From JACMLD01 sp047602295 (GTDB taxonomy: Bacteria; Bacteroidota; Bacteroidia; Chitinophagales; Chitinophagaceae): a DNA stretch of 64,000 bases. The stretch lies in NCBI GenBank assembly GCA_047602295.1, contig JASGHP010000001.1:496001-560000 (forward strand), given 5' to 3'. Below, piece by piece: positions 9,034-16,587 of the stretch; within the stretch, counting starts at the first letter, position 1, and each line of letters begins with the position of its first letter. A program made the position numbers and the translations under genes. The notes below the pieces were generated by a model. That model searched no databases. It was given only the letters and a program-made list of their open reading frames with translations, and was not told where the DNA came from.

Positions 9034-10173
9034 ATGACCCGCATCTTACGAAAGGTTTCCAGGAAATTTTTTATTGTTGCCAACATAGTTGCTGTTATAG
9101 CTTTTCTGCTGGTATGCACAACAAGCTTATTATCGCCAGGAAAGCACTGGTATATTGCGGTGCTGGGCCTCGGCTTTCCTTTTATAGTATTGTCTCTGTT
9201 ATTATTTATTTTTTTCTGGTGGTTTTTTAAATCCAGATGGGCTTTTCTTTCTTTAGCTGCCATTATTATTGGTTGGCCGCAGGTGCATGCATTGTTTGGC
9301 TTGCATCTTTTTGCGGGCTTCAATATGGAAAAGCCCGAAGGCGCATTAAGGATAATGCAATGGAATGTATCTCGTCTTGATCAAATGAACCCCAAAAGGC
9401 CCGGGGGCACTTTTCGGCAATCAATATTAGATTATGTGCAAAAGGTAAACCCCGATGTGCTTTGTATGGAGGAGTTCCTGGAATCTAATAACCCACGTGA
9501 GTTTAGAGAGAATATCCCCTATTTTACAGATACACTTCATTATCCGTATCATTTTTTTGCCCGCGACCATCGCCGTTGGGATGGTGTGTATGAACATGGC
9601 GTTATCATATTTTCTAAATATCCAATGGTTGACACATTGCGCATCCGTTATTCGGGCCCGGATTCGCTAAAGGCAAATGAAAGCCTTATTCATGCAGATA
9701 TTGTAGTAAATGGCCAGCGTTTACGGGTTTTTGCCACGCACCTGCAATCTTTACGTTTTGATGGAAACGATTATTCGGCGATTAAAACAATTGCAAAAGG
9801 CGAGAATAATTCCATGAACAAATCCAAAGGCATTCTGAAAAAATTCAGGCTGGCTTATTACTTGCGCAGCACACAGGCAGAACTGGTAAGAAGGGAAAAA
9901 GATGATAGCCCATACCCAAGTATTCTTTGTGGCGACTTTAATGATGTGCCCAATTCTTTTACTTATTTCAAGGTAAAAGGCGGCGACAATGACGCTTTCC
10001 TGAAAGGCGGTTTTGGCATTGGAAGAAGCTTTGCTTCAATATCGCCCACACTACGCATAGACTATATTTTTACCAATGAAAGCCTGAAAGTGCTGCAGTT
10101 TAAAAAAACAAAGCTGCCTTACTCTGATCACTATCCTTTGGTGGCGGATATAAAAATTCCGGGAAAGGAGTAA
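9034..10173 (+). CDS. Endonuclease/exonuclease/phosphatase (EEP) family protein, membrane-anchored
   Basis: A 379-residue protein with about three N-terminal transmembrane helices (residues 12-95), then an EEP fold. Motifs visible: MQWNVSRL (start of the fold), CMEEF (metal-binding Glu), FATHLQS, CGDFND and the final YSDHYPLVADI (catalytic Asp-His). The family hydrolyses phosphodiester or phosphomonoester bonds in nucleic acids, inositol phosphates or lipids, so the substrate is not fixed. It starts 8 bp after the inactive rhomboid. The rhomboid-rhomboid-EEP order is, as far as I recall, conserved in Bacteroidota. Confidence 0.87.
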   Translation: MTRILRKVSRKFFIVANIVAVIAFLLVCTTSLLSPGKHWYIAVLGLGFPFIVLSLLLFIFFWWFFKSRWAFLSLAAIIIGWPQVHALFGLHLFAGFNMEKPEGALRIMQWNVSRLDQMNPKRPGGTFRQSILDYVQKVNPDVLCMEEFLESNNPREFRENIPYFTDTLHYPYHFFARDHRRWDGVYEHGVIIFSKYPMVDTLRIRYSGPDSLKANESLIHADIVVNGQRLRVFATHLQSLRFDGNDYSAIKTIAKGENNSMNKSKGILKKFRLAYYLRSTQAELVRREKDDSPYPSILCGDFNDVPNSFTYFKVKGGDNDAFLKGGFGIGRSFASISPTLRIDYIFTNESLKVLQFKKTKLPYSDHYPLVADIKIPGKE

Positions 10174-10264
10174 TTATATATGCTGCTAAGTAGGGGACGT
10201 TAAACGTATTGCCTTCTTTGAGGGCGAAAGAAAAAGTGGTAATTTGAAGTATAAATGATAAAAT

Positions 10265-10486
10265 ATGACAGCCGTAGCCATTCGTAAAAAACTAATATCC
10301 TATTTGCAGGTAGCTGAAGATAAAAAGATAAAGGCGATATATGCACTTCTGGAAGATGATATGGAGCAAGAAGGGCGCCTTAACATAGAACAATACAACA
10401 AGGAACTAGCAGAAGCGGAAGCCGAGTTTGTCCAAAAAGACTATATAAGCCATGCAGCCATGAAAAAGAAGATAAAGCAATGGTGA
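10265..10486 (+). CDS. Antitoxin of a RelE/ParE-type toxin-antitoxin module
   Basis: A 73-residue, highly charged helical protein (EDDMEQEGRLNIEQYNKELAEAEAEF) encoded directly before, and overlapping by 7 bp, a RelE/ParE-like toxin gene. Size, charge and position are those of a type II antitoxin. No DNA-binding domain is obvious, so autoregulation cannot be asserted from sequence. Antitoxins of this kind neutralise the toxin by wrapping it with the C-terminal half. Confidence 0.78.
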   Translation: MTAVAIRKKLISYLQVAEDKKIKAIYALLEDDMEQEGRLNIEQYNKELAEAEAEFVQKDYISHAAMKKKIKQW

Positions 10487-10779
10487 AAAATCAATTGGTA
10501 TGGACCAGGCGTTCCCAGCAACACATGAAAGCTTTGTTCAAGTATATAAGTAATGATTCCCCTCAAAGTGCAAAGAAGGTTGTTAATGATATTGTGATAG
10601 CCGTAGAGAAAACAATTGCAAATCCTGAATATTATAACCCAGATAAGTTTAAGGGTAATAATGATGGAACTTATAGGGCTTTTGAAAAACACCATTACAG
10701 GATTGTGTATCGTTATCAAAAAAATATTATTCGTGTGCTTTGGATAAAGCATACGAAAATGGAACCTAAAGATTATTGA
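10480..10779 (+). CDS. RelE/ParE family toxin
   Basis: A 99-residue protein with the ParE/RelE pattern: N-terminal strand (LVWTRRSQQHMKALFKYI), two helices (SPQSAKKVVNDIVIAVEKTI), then strands ending YRAFEKHHYRIVYRYQ and IIRVLWIKHTKMEP. ParE toxins poison gyrase and RelE toxins cut mRNA on the ribosome; the sequence does not decide between them. The 7-bp overlap with the antitoxin gene indicates translational coupling. The module sits just upstream of cysS in a repeat-rich spacer, consistent with an accessory insertion. Confidence 0.82.
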   Translation: MVKNQLVWTRRSQQHMKALFKYISNDSPQSAKKVVNDIVIAVEKTIANPEYYNPDKFKGNNDGTYRAFEKHHYRIVYRYQKNIIRVLWIKHTKMEPKDY

Positions 10780-10830
10780 TCATTGAATCTGGCTGGGCCA
10801 CCCTGGTTTGTTACGCCAATTTTTACGACT

Positions 10831-10863
10831 AATCATAGCTAATCCGCCCAATCATAAAAATCT
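10831..10863 (+). repeat. 33-bp dispersed intergenic repeat, copy 1
   Basis: This stretch contains CTAATCCGCCCAATCATAAA and ends AAATCT. It is identical to 43321-43353 except for one base (position 8: G here, A there). A diverged reverse-complement copy is at 12571-12600, so copies 1 and 2 flank cysS in inverted orientation. Confidence 0.8.
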
Positions 10864-10916
10864 CCAGACTTTCTGTACGGGACACGTGCATTCCATTATC
10901 GCCTCAAACGCATTTC

Positions 10917-10976
10917 CACATTTATCACATTTGTCACATTTTCACATTGTTCTTCATTCGCCACATTTTCACATTT
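10917..10976 (+). repeat. Irregular CACATTT repeat tract upstream of cysS
   Basis: Six copies of CACATTT or CACATTG occur within 60 bp (10917, 10926, 10935, 10943, 10962, 10970), the first three exactly 9 bp apart. The tract ends 8 bp before the cysS -7 box, so it covers the region where the -33 box and any operator would lie. Confidence 0.6.
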
Positions 10977-10984
10977 TTCTTCTC

Positions 10985-10992
10985 TATTTTTG
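10985..10992 (+). promoter_or_regulatory. -7 promoter element of cysS
   Basis: TATTTTTG matches TAnnTTTG and ends 6 nt before the cysS ATG at 10999, again predicting a leaderless or nearly leaderless transcript. It also argues against an in-frame TTG at 10990 as the start. Confidence 0.55.
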
Positions 10993-10998
10993 CCAACT

Positions 10999-12492
10999 AT
11001 GTCTCAATTAGCGCTTTATAATTCCCTCAGCAGAAAGAAAGAAATTTTTGAACCCCATACTCCGGGCCATGTGGGCATTTATGTGTGCGGACCTACGGTT
11101 TACAGCGATGTGCACCTGGGCAATTGCCGCACTTTTATTTCTTTCGATATGATTTATCGCTACTTCCTGCACCTGGGGTATAAGGTTAGGTATGTGCGCA
11201 ATATTACTGATGCCGGACATCTGGAGGGTGATAGAGATGAGGGAGATGATAAATTCTCAAAGAAAGCAAGATTGGAACAGTTGGAACCCATGGAAATTGT
11301 GCAACGCTATACTTTGGGTTTTCATAAGGTGCTGCAATTGTTCAATACGCTGCCACCCAGCATCGAACCTACAGCTACTGGCCATATTTCTGAGCAAATA
11401 GAAATGGTGAAAAAGATATTGGCAAACGGTTATGCATATGAGGTAAACGGCACTATTTATTTTGACGTAGAAAAATACAGCAAGGAGCAAGACTACGGCA
11501 TATTGACCAATCGCAAGCTGGAAGATTTGCTGGAGAACACCCGCGAACTGGGCGGGCAGGATGAAAAGAAGGGAAGGCTTGATTTTGCTTTATGGATAAA
11601 AGCAAAACCAGAGCATTTGATGCAATGGCCATCGCCCTGGGGCATGGGTTTTCCCGGATGGCATATTGAGTGCTCGGCTATGAGTAAGAAATACCTGGGC
11701 AATGAGTTTGATATACATGGTGGAGGAATGGACCTTGCCGCAACCCATCATACTAACGAAATTGCGCAGTCGCAAGCCTGCAACCACGTAACACCTGCAC
11801 GCTATTGGATGCATACCAATATGCTAACGGTTAATGGTACACGCATGAGCAAAAGCCTGGGCAATGGTTTTTTGCCGGAAGAACTTTTTACTGGCAATCA
11901 CCCGCTGCTTGAAAAAGCCTATTCACCTATGACAGTGCGCTTTTTTATGATGCAAACGCATTATAGAAGCACACTAGATTTTAGCAACGAAGCACTACAA
12001 GCTGCAGAGAAAGGTTTTAAAAGATTATGGGAGGCGTATGAAACGCTGCAGAAATTTTCTTTTGCTGAGAATGCTACTGCTGCAGATCAAACCATAGATG
12101 CATCCATCAACAAGCTGTTAGCAGAAATGGATGATTTTATGAATGATGATTTCAATACTGCCAAAGTGCTGGCCAATATGTTTGAACTGGTGCCTGTTAT
12201 CAATTCTTTAAAAGAGGGATTGATAAAGCCCAATGCTATTAGCACTAAAACATTGCAGCTGTTGCAAACTTATTTTAAGAATTACCTCGAAAATATCATG
12301 GGTCTTAAAAGTGAGTTGCAGCAAGATGATGGCAAACTGCAAGGCGTTTTACAATTGCTGGTAGATATGCGCAAAGAAGCCAAAGTGAGAAAAGATTATG
12401 CTACCAGTGATTCCATCCGCAACAGATTGACCGGTCTGGGCATTTTATTAAAAGATGAAAAAGACGGCGGCGTATCTATTTCTTTTGAATAA
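10999..12492 (+). CDS. cysS: Cysteinyl-tRNA synthetase
   Basis: A 497-residue class I aminoacyl-tRNA synthetase that charges tRNA-Cys. The product starts MSQLALYNSLSRKKEIFEP. Visible family landmarks: YVCGPTVYSDVHLGNCRTF (first zinc-binding Cys and the HIGH-type motif, here HLGN), WHIECSAM (second zinc Cys), ATHHTNEIAQ (zinc His region) and the KMSKS motif RMSKSLGN. The C-terminal anticodon-binding region (about 350-497) is complete and the length is normal. A -7 box 6 nt upstream of 10999 supports this start. Confidence 0.96.
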   Translation: MSQLALYNSLSRKKEIFEPHTPGHVGIYVCGPTVYSDVHLGNCRTFISFDMIYRYFLHLGYKVRYVRNITDAGHLEGDRDEGDDKFSKKARLEQLEPMEIVQRYTLGFHKVLQLFNTLPPSIEPTATGHISEQIEMVKKILANGYAYEVNGTIYFDVEKYSKEQDYGILTNRKLEDLLENTRELGGQDEKKGRLDFALWIKAKPEHLMQWPSPWGMGFPGWHIECSAMSKKYLGNEFDIHGGGMDLAATHHTNEIAQSQACNHVTPARYWMHTNMLTVNGTRMSKSLGNGFLPEELFTGNHPLLEKAYSPMTVRFFMMQTHYRSTLDFSNEALQAAEKGFKRLWEAYETLQKFSFAENATAADQTIDASINKLLAEMDDFMNDDFNTAKVLANMFELVPVINSLKEGLIKPNAISTKTLQLLQTYFKNYLENIMGLKSELQQDDGKLQGVLQLLVDMRKEAKVRKDYATSDSIRNRLTGLGILLKDEKDGGVSISFE

Positions 12493-12570
12493 ATAGTCGC
12501 AAATTTTTACTGCTGCAAATAAATCTTTTTTATTGCGCAAGCGCAATGCTTTAATACGACAATAGAGCGC

Positions 12571-12600
12571 AGATTTTTACGATTGAGCAGATTAATCATG
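12571..12600 (-). repeat. Dispersed intergenic repeat, copy 2 (inverted, diverged)
   Basis: In reverse complement it reads TAATCTGCTCAATCGTAAAA then ATCT, which differs from copies at 10831 and 43321 at three positions in this core. Just before it, ATTGCGC-AA-GCGCAAT at 12532-12547 forms a small hairpin, possibly the cysS terminator (weak). The rest of the spacer to 12740 shows nothing recognisable. Confidence 0.6.
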
Positions 12601-12740
12601 ATTCATTGTAAAAATTGTCTGTTGGTACATAACATGCGAATCATTACTGCATACCAACACTTGTGTAAAAGGAATTCTGATTTGTCGATGCAAAAGGCTC
12701 ATTGCTCACCGCTAAAAGCTCGTAGCTTTCTTCCAATACG

Positions 12741-13835
12741 CTAGCGCTGATCAAAATCTATAAAAACTTTTTCACTGCGCGGGTGAGATTGGCAGGTGAG
12801 GATATAGCCATTTTCTATTTCGGAAGGTTCTAATGCATAGTTGGTATCCATGCTTACTTCTCCGCTTAGCAGTTTTGCACGGCACGTAGCGCAAACGCCA
12901 CCCCGGCAGGCATAAGGCAAATCCGCACCGGTTGCCAATGCAGCATCTAATATGGCATCACCGTTGTAAGGCAATATAAAGTCGAATGAAATGCCATCGA
13001 GCTTAATGGTTACTTGGCTCATTTTATTTTCAATTGCAGCGGTAGTTTCTTTTATTTGGGTTTGATGTACAGGTGCGGTTGAACCAACTCCGGGTACCGA
13101 AAACAATTCAAAATGAACGCGTTCTTTTTCAACCCTGTTATTCTCCAGGAACTGCTGTACGCTTAAAATCATTTCTCTCGGTCCACAGATAAAAAACTCA
13201 TCGCTGCTTTTTAGATCTAACAGGTATTTGAAAATGACAGCACACTTTTCAGCATCTATACGTCCATTGTTTAAATCGGTATCTGTTTTTTCCCTGCTTA
13301 AAATATGATGTACCGCGAAACGGTTGATGTAAATATTTTTTAGTGCTTCCAGCTCTTCTTTAAAAATAATAGATGCCCGGTTTTTATTGCCGTAGATAAG
13401 TGTAAACCGGCTATCAGGTTCGGTGGCCAGCGTTGTTTTAATAATAGAAAGCAAAGGCGTGATGCCACTACCAGCCGCAAAAGCAACATAGTTTTTTTTG
13501 TTGCCTGCATGCAGGGGCGTAAAAAACTTTCCGGCGGGTGGCAATACTTCCACCCAATTGCCTTTTTGGAGTAATTGCACTGCAGCAGTAGAAAAACGGC
13601 CGCCTGCTACTTTTTTTATAGCAATCTTTAATTCATTGTCTAATGGGCTGCTGCAAATAGAGTAAGACCTTCGCAACTCCTGGTCATCTGCTATCGCTTT
13701 GATGGTAATGTTTTGCCCGTGTGTAAAAGCAAATACAGTTTGCAACGCTTCAGGAATATGAAACGATACAACAATGCATTCATCTGTTTCCTGGATTTGT
13801 TCTTTTACCTGCAACAGATGAAAATGCGGTGCCAC
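12741..13835 (-). CDS. paaE: Phenylacetyl-CoA epoxidase reductase subunit PaaE-like (FAD/NAD(P)H, 2Fe-2S)
   Basis: A 364-residue flavoprotein reductase. Domain order: FAD-binding barrel (about 1-105, RRSYSICSSP binds FAD), NAD(P)H-binding domain (about 110-245, AAGSGITPLLSII and FFICGPREMI), then a plant-type [2Fe-2S] ferredoxin domain (about 270-364) with the CRGGVCATC cluster motif and the last cysteine in TCQSHP. This order is that of PaaE, the electron donor of the phenylacetyl-CoA epoxidase. No paaABCD genes are nearby, so it may serve another oxygenase. It follows the TetR gene by 2 bp and is probably under its control. Confidence 0.85.
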   Translation of the reverse strand: MAPHFHLLQVKEQIQETDECIVVSFHIPEALQTVFAFTHGQNITIKAIADDQELRRSYSICSSPLDNELKIAIKKVAGGRFSTAAVQLLQKGNWVEVLPPAGKFFTPLHAGNKKNYVAFAAGSGITPLLSIIKTTLATEPDSRFTLIYGNKNRASIIFKEELEALKNIYINRFAVHHILSREKTDTDLNNGRIDAEKCAVIFKYLLDLKSSDEFFICGPREMILSVQQFLENNRVEKERVHFELFSVPGVGSTAPVHQTQIKETTAAIENKMSQVTIKLDGISFDFILPYNGDAILDAALATGADLPYACRGGVCATCRAKLLSGEVSMDTNYALEPSEIENGYILTCQSHPRSEKVFIDFDQR

Positions 13836-13837
13836 AG

Positions 13838-14431
13838 CTATTTGTTTTGAAGGCCGCCAATTAAAATGGCAATCATGTTTTCTTCCAGCACTTCGCCGGT
13901 AATCTTCTGCTTGCTGCGGTGCCAGCTTTCTATACCGCTAACAGCATGCAGCATAATAAGTACAGCAGTGGGCGCATCAATCTTTTTAATTTCATTTCTG
14001 CGGATGCCTTCTTCTATAATGTTGGCAATGCGCTGGCGGTAAACCCTGCGCTGAGTTTGTATATTGGAAAGATAGGGGTCCGTCAAATGTTTCCACTCGC
14101 GGTCGCTAACATACACTTCTTCGTAGTGGTTCACCATCTGCTGTATGTGAAAACGCAATATTGCCTCAAGCTTTTTAATAGAAGAAGTGTCTTCTGCATC
14201 CACCTTGTCAATATGCGTCATGAATTTGTTGGCCACTTTGTAGCACAGTTCCTGCAAGATTTCTGCTTTTGAGCTAATGTGGTTATAAAGGCTGGCTGCT
14301 TCAACACCCACCTGCTCTGCCAGGTCTCGCATAGAAGTGGCGCTGTATCCCCTTTCACGAAACAAACGGGCGGCAGTTTCAATAATGGTTTCTTTGCGGG
14401 TACTGTTTTTCCGTTGCCGAATTTTAGCCAT
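13838..14431 (-). CDS. TetR/AcrR family transcriptional regulator
   Basis: A 197-residue regulator with an N-terminal TetR helix-turn-helix (about 12-58: TIIETAARLFRERGYSATSMRDLAEQVGVEAASLYNHISSK, seen as separate helices) and an all-helical ligand-binding domain. It is encoded 2 bp upstream of paaE on the same strand, so it most likely represses its own operon and responds to an acyl-CoA such as phenylacetyl-CoA (inference from the gene pair). No palindromic operator was identified with confidence in the promoter region. Confidence 0.9.
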   Translation of the reverse strand: MAKIRQRKNSTRKETIIETAARLFRERGYSATSMRDLAEQVGVEAASLYNHISSKAEILQELCYKVANKFMTHIDKVDAEDTSSIKKLEAILRFHIQQMVNHYEEVYVSDREWKHLTDPYLSNIQTQRRVYRQRIANIIEEGIRRNEIKKIDAPTAVLIMLHAVSGIESWHRSKQKITGEVLEENMIAILIGGLQNK

Positions 14432-14448
14432 AGTAAAAACTTAGGGGG

Positions 14449-14456
14449 CAAAATTA
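14449..14456 (-). promoter_or_regulatory. -7 promoter element of the tetR-paaE operon
   Basis: On the minus strand this reads TAATTTTG, a full TAnnTTTG match, 17 nt before the TetR ATG. Confidence 0.5.
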
Positions 14457-14629
14457 CTATTAACTGGTAACAAATGTTAGTTTATATCAATCAATTGCTA
14501 TGATTTTCTTTGCCAGATTGTGAGAGCAGCTAAAAAAACGTAGGTTTGCGCCGGTTTTAAAACCAAGGTTCTCATTCCCTTGCCTGTAAGATTATCCAAC
14601 AACCATTATTCATTAATTAAACAACTTAT

Positions 14630-15553
14630 ATGTCTTTAATCGCAGTAGGTACTATGGCTTTTGATGCTATTGAAACACCCTTTGGCAAAACAGATAAAAT
14701 TGTGGGTGGTTCTGCCACTTATGTAGCGTATGCAGCCAGCTATTTTGTAAAACCCGTGCAGCAGGTATCTATTGTTGGCTACGATTTTACCAAAGAAGAA
14801 ATGGATGAAATGAAAAGCCGTGGCATACAACTGGAAGGCGTAGAAATAGTTCCTGATAAGAAATCTTTCTTTTGGAGTGGCAAGTACCATATGGACATGA
14901 ACAGCCGCGATAGTTTGGTAACTGATCTGAACGTATTGATGGACTTTAACCCCCAGATACCGGCCAGCTACCAGGGTGCTGAGTTTTTAATGTTAGGCAA
15001 TGTTGACCCTGTAATACAGAAGCAGGTTATTGAACAACTGAAACCACGCCCCAAGCTGATAGTAATGGACACCATGAATTTCTGGATGGACATTAAGATG
15101 GCGGAGTTGCTGGAAACACTGAAACTGGTAGATGTTTTATTGGTAAACGATAGCGAAGCAAGACAATTGAGCGGCGAGTTTTCTATTGTGAAAGCAGCCA
15201 AGAAGATTATGCAGATGGGCCCGAAATATCTTATCATTAAGAAAGGCGAACACGGTGCCTTGCTGTTTCACAAAGATGAAGTGTTTTTTGCTCCGGCTTT
15301 GCCATTGGAAGAAGTGTTTGACCCAACTGGTGCGGGTGATACATTTGCCGGTGGATTTATGGGTTGGCTGGCAAAAACAAATGACATCTCTTTCCAGAAT
15401 ATGAAGACGGCCATTATTGTTGGTTCTGCCATGGCTTCTTACTGCGTAGAAAAATTTGGTCCCGATCGTCTTAAGTCTATCACCAAAGAAGATATAGACA
15501 ACCGCATACAAGAGTTTGTAAACCTGGTAAGTTTTGATATAAAATTGGGATAA
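14630..15553 (+). CDS. PfkB family carbohydrate kinase
   Basis: A 307-residue ribokinase-fold sugar or nucleoside kinase. Conserved features: the N-terminal GGSATYVAYAASYF region that binds the substrate, and the C-terminal PfkB signature with catalytic Asp in DPTGAGDTFAGGFMGW (about 229-244). The substrate cannot be assigned from sequence. It stands alone between the divergent TetR gene and the REP-like cluster. A possible -7 box TAGGTTTG lies at 14541-14548, giving a leader of about 75 nt. Confidence 0.88.
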   Translation: MSLIAVGTMAFDAIETPFGKTDKIVGGSATYVAYAASYFVKPVQQVSIVGYDFTKEEMDEMKSRGIQLEGVEIVPDKKSFFWSGKYHMDMNSRDSLVTDLNVLMDFNPQIPASYQGAEFLMLGNVDPVIQKQVIEQLKPRPKLIVMDTMNFWMDIKMAELLETLKLVDVLLVNDSEARQLSGEFSIVKAAKKIMQMGPKYLIIKKGEHGALLFHKDEVFFAPALPLEEVFDPTGAGDTFAGGFMGWLAKTNDISFQNMKTAIIVGSAMASYCVEKFGPDRLKSITKEDIDNRIQEFVNLVSFDIKLG

Positions 15554-15589
15554 GAGATTCTTCAGGAATAGATTTCATTTTATATTCTG

Positions 15590-15632
15590 AAAAGCTTCAA
15601 TGCAGCAACGGATGTTCTGTGTTGAAGCTTTT
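15590..15632 (+). terminator. Terminator of the PfkB kinase gene
   Basis: Inverted arms AAAAGCTTCAA (15590-15600) and TTGAAGCTTTT (15622-15632) with a 21-nt loop, followed by a T-rich tail. It begins 36 bp after the stop codon. Confidence 0.6.
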
Positions 15633-15650
15633 ATCTTTTAGGCAGGCTGC

Positions 15651-16071
15651 TAATGTCACCCCTTCGGGGTTTATGTCTTAGGTTGTAATCTTTCTATATT
15701 AATGTCAGCCCTTCAGGCTTGGGGAACTTTCAGTTAGGTTATTCATGCAAATGAGGAAACTCGGTTCTATATACAAACAATGATAAGTAAATTCACTTTT
15801 ATTTTGGAATCAATGGTGCCTATAAGCCCAAAGTGCTACATTAACATACCACTGCAATAACAAATAAGATAAATTCCGAAGGGGTGTAATTATCCCAACG
15901 TTTAGTTCACAAATGGTTCAACACCAAAAACTCGGTTTACTATTGCTCGCCAAATCTCAAATAATATTCATTTTATATCAACGATCACCATTGCTAGCAC
16001 CAAGCCCGAAGGGCTGATATTAATATAGAACTAACCCAGCTGGTGAAATAAACCCCGAAGGGGTGACATTA
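15651..16071. repeat. REP-like repeat cluster with a 69-bp inverted-repeat pair
   Basis: Outer arms at 15651-15719 and 16003-16071 are imperfect reverse complements of equal length (69 bp). Each arm holds two copies of the unit TAATGTCACCCCTTCGGGG or its variant TAATRTCAGCCCTTCRGGCT, whose 3' half is a small palindrome. A fifth, shorter unit lies inverted at 15876-15892. Positions: 15651-15669 (+), 15700-15719 (+), 15876-15892 (-), 16003-16022 (-), 16053-16071 (-). The cluster lies 20 bp from the 3' end of the RAYT-like transposase gene. The rest of this 538-bp gene-free stretch is AT-rich and featureless. Confidence 0.8.
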
Positions 16072-16091
16072 GAAGATGGCAACGCTAATGT

Positions 16092-16553
16092 TTAATCATA
16101 AAATTCAAACAGATATTTTTCATCGTATTGCACATTGAACTTTTTAAGAAATGACACGTATTCTTCTCGAAAACTTATTTTTTGATGATGCTCTTTTTGA
16201 TTTTTAATGTAATCAATCACCTTTCCATAGTTTGATTCCGCGTAGGAGAATGCTCCGTACCCTTCCTGCCAGTTAAAAGGATTGTTTAAAACTCCTTTCT
16301 TATTAATAAAATTGCTTGAATTATTTTTTATATCCCTCACCAAATCAGCAATACATATAGAAGGTTTCAATCCTACCAGCACATGAACATGATCTGCCAT
16401 GCCATTTACTGCTAGGGATTTTTGCCCTTTATTTGTTACAATGCCAGCTATATATTTGAATAACTCCTCTTCGAACCCAGGTAAAATAAGGTTTTGCCTA
16501 CCTTTTACTGCAAATACTACCTGGATATAAATTTGTGAGAATGTGCCCGGCAT
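16092..16553 (-). CDS. IS200/RAYT-like Y1 transposase (REP-associated tyrosine transposase type)
   Basis: A 153-residue Y1_Tnp protein. The HUH metal-binding motif is HVHVL in MADHVHVLVGLKPS and the single catalytic tyrosine lies in the SNYGKVIDYIKNQKEHH helix. Such enzymes cut and join single-stranded DNA at hairpins. It is single-domain, has no TnpB partner and is flanked on its 3' side by a cluster of palindromic REP-like units, which is the usual setting of a domesticated RAYT and its REPs. No intact insertion-sequence ends or target duplication were seen. Full length and intact. Confidence 0.88.
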   Translation of the reverse strand: MPGTFSQIYIQVVFAVKGRQNLILPGFEEELFKYIAGIVTNKGQKSLAVNGMADHVHVLVGLKPSICIADLVRDIKNNSSNFINKKGVLNNPFNWQEGYGAFSYAESNYGKVIDYIKNQKEHHQKISFREEYVSFLKKFNVQYDEKYLFEFYD

Positions 16554-16587
16554 ACAAGTACTTTTAATTAAAAGATTTTATGAATAA

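Noticed and set aside
10917..10976. Possible CRISPR-like array upstream of cysS
   Set aside because: Units are 7 bp with 2-12 bp gaps; repeats and spacers are far too short, and no cas genes are present.
16092..16553. A complete IS200 insertion sequence
   Set aside because: No matching left and right ends around the gene; repeats lie only on its 3' side, which fits a RAYT better.
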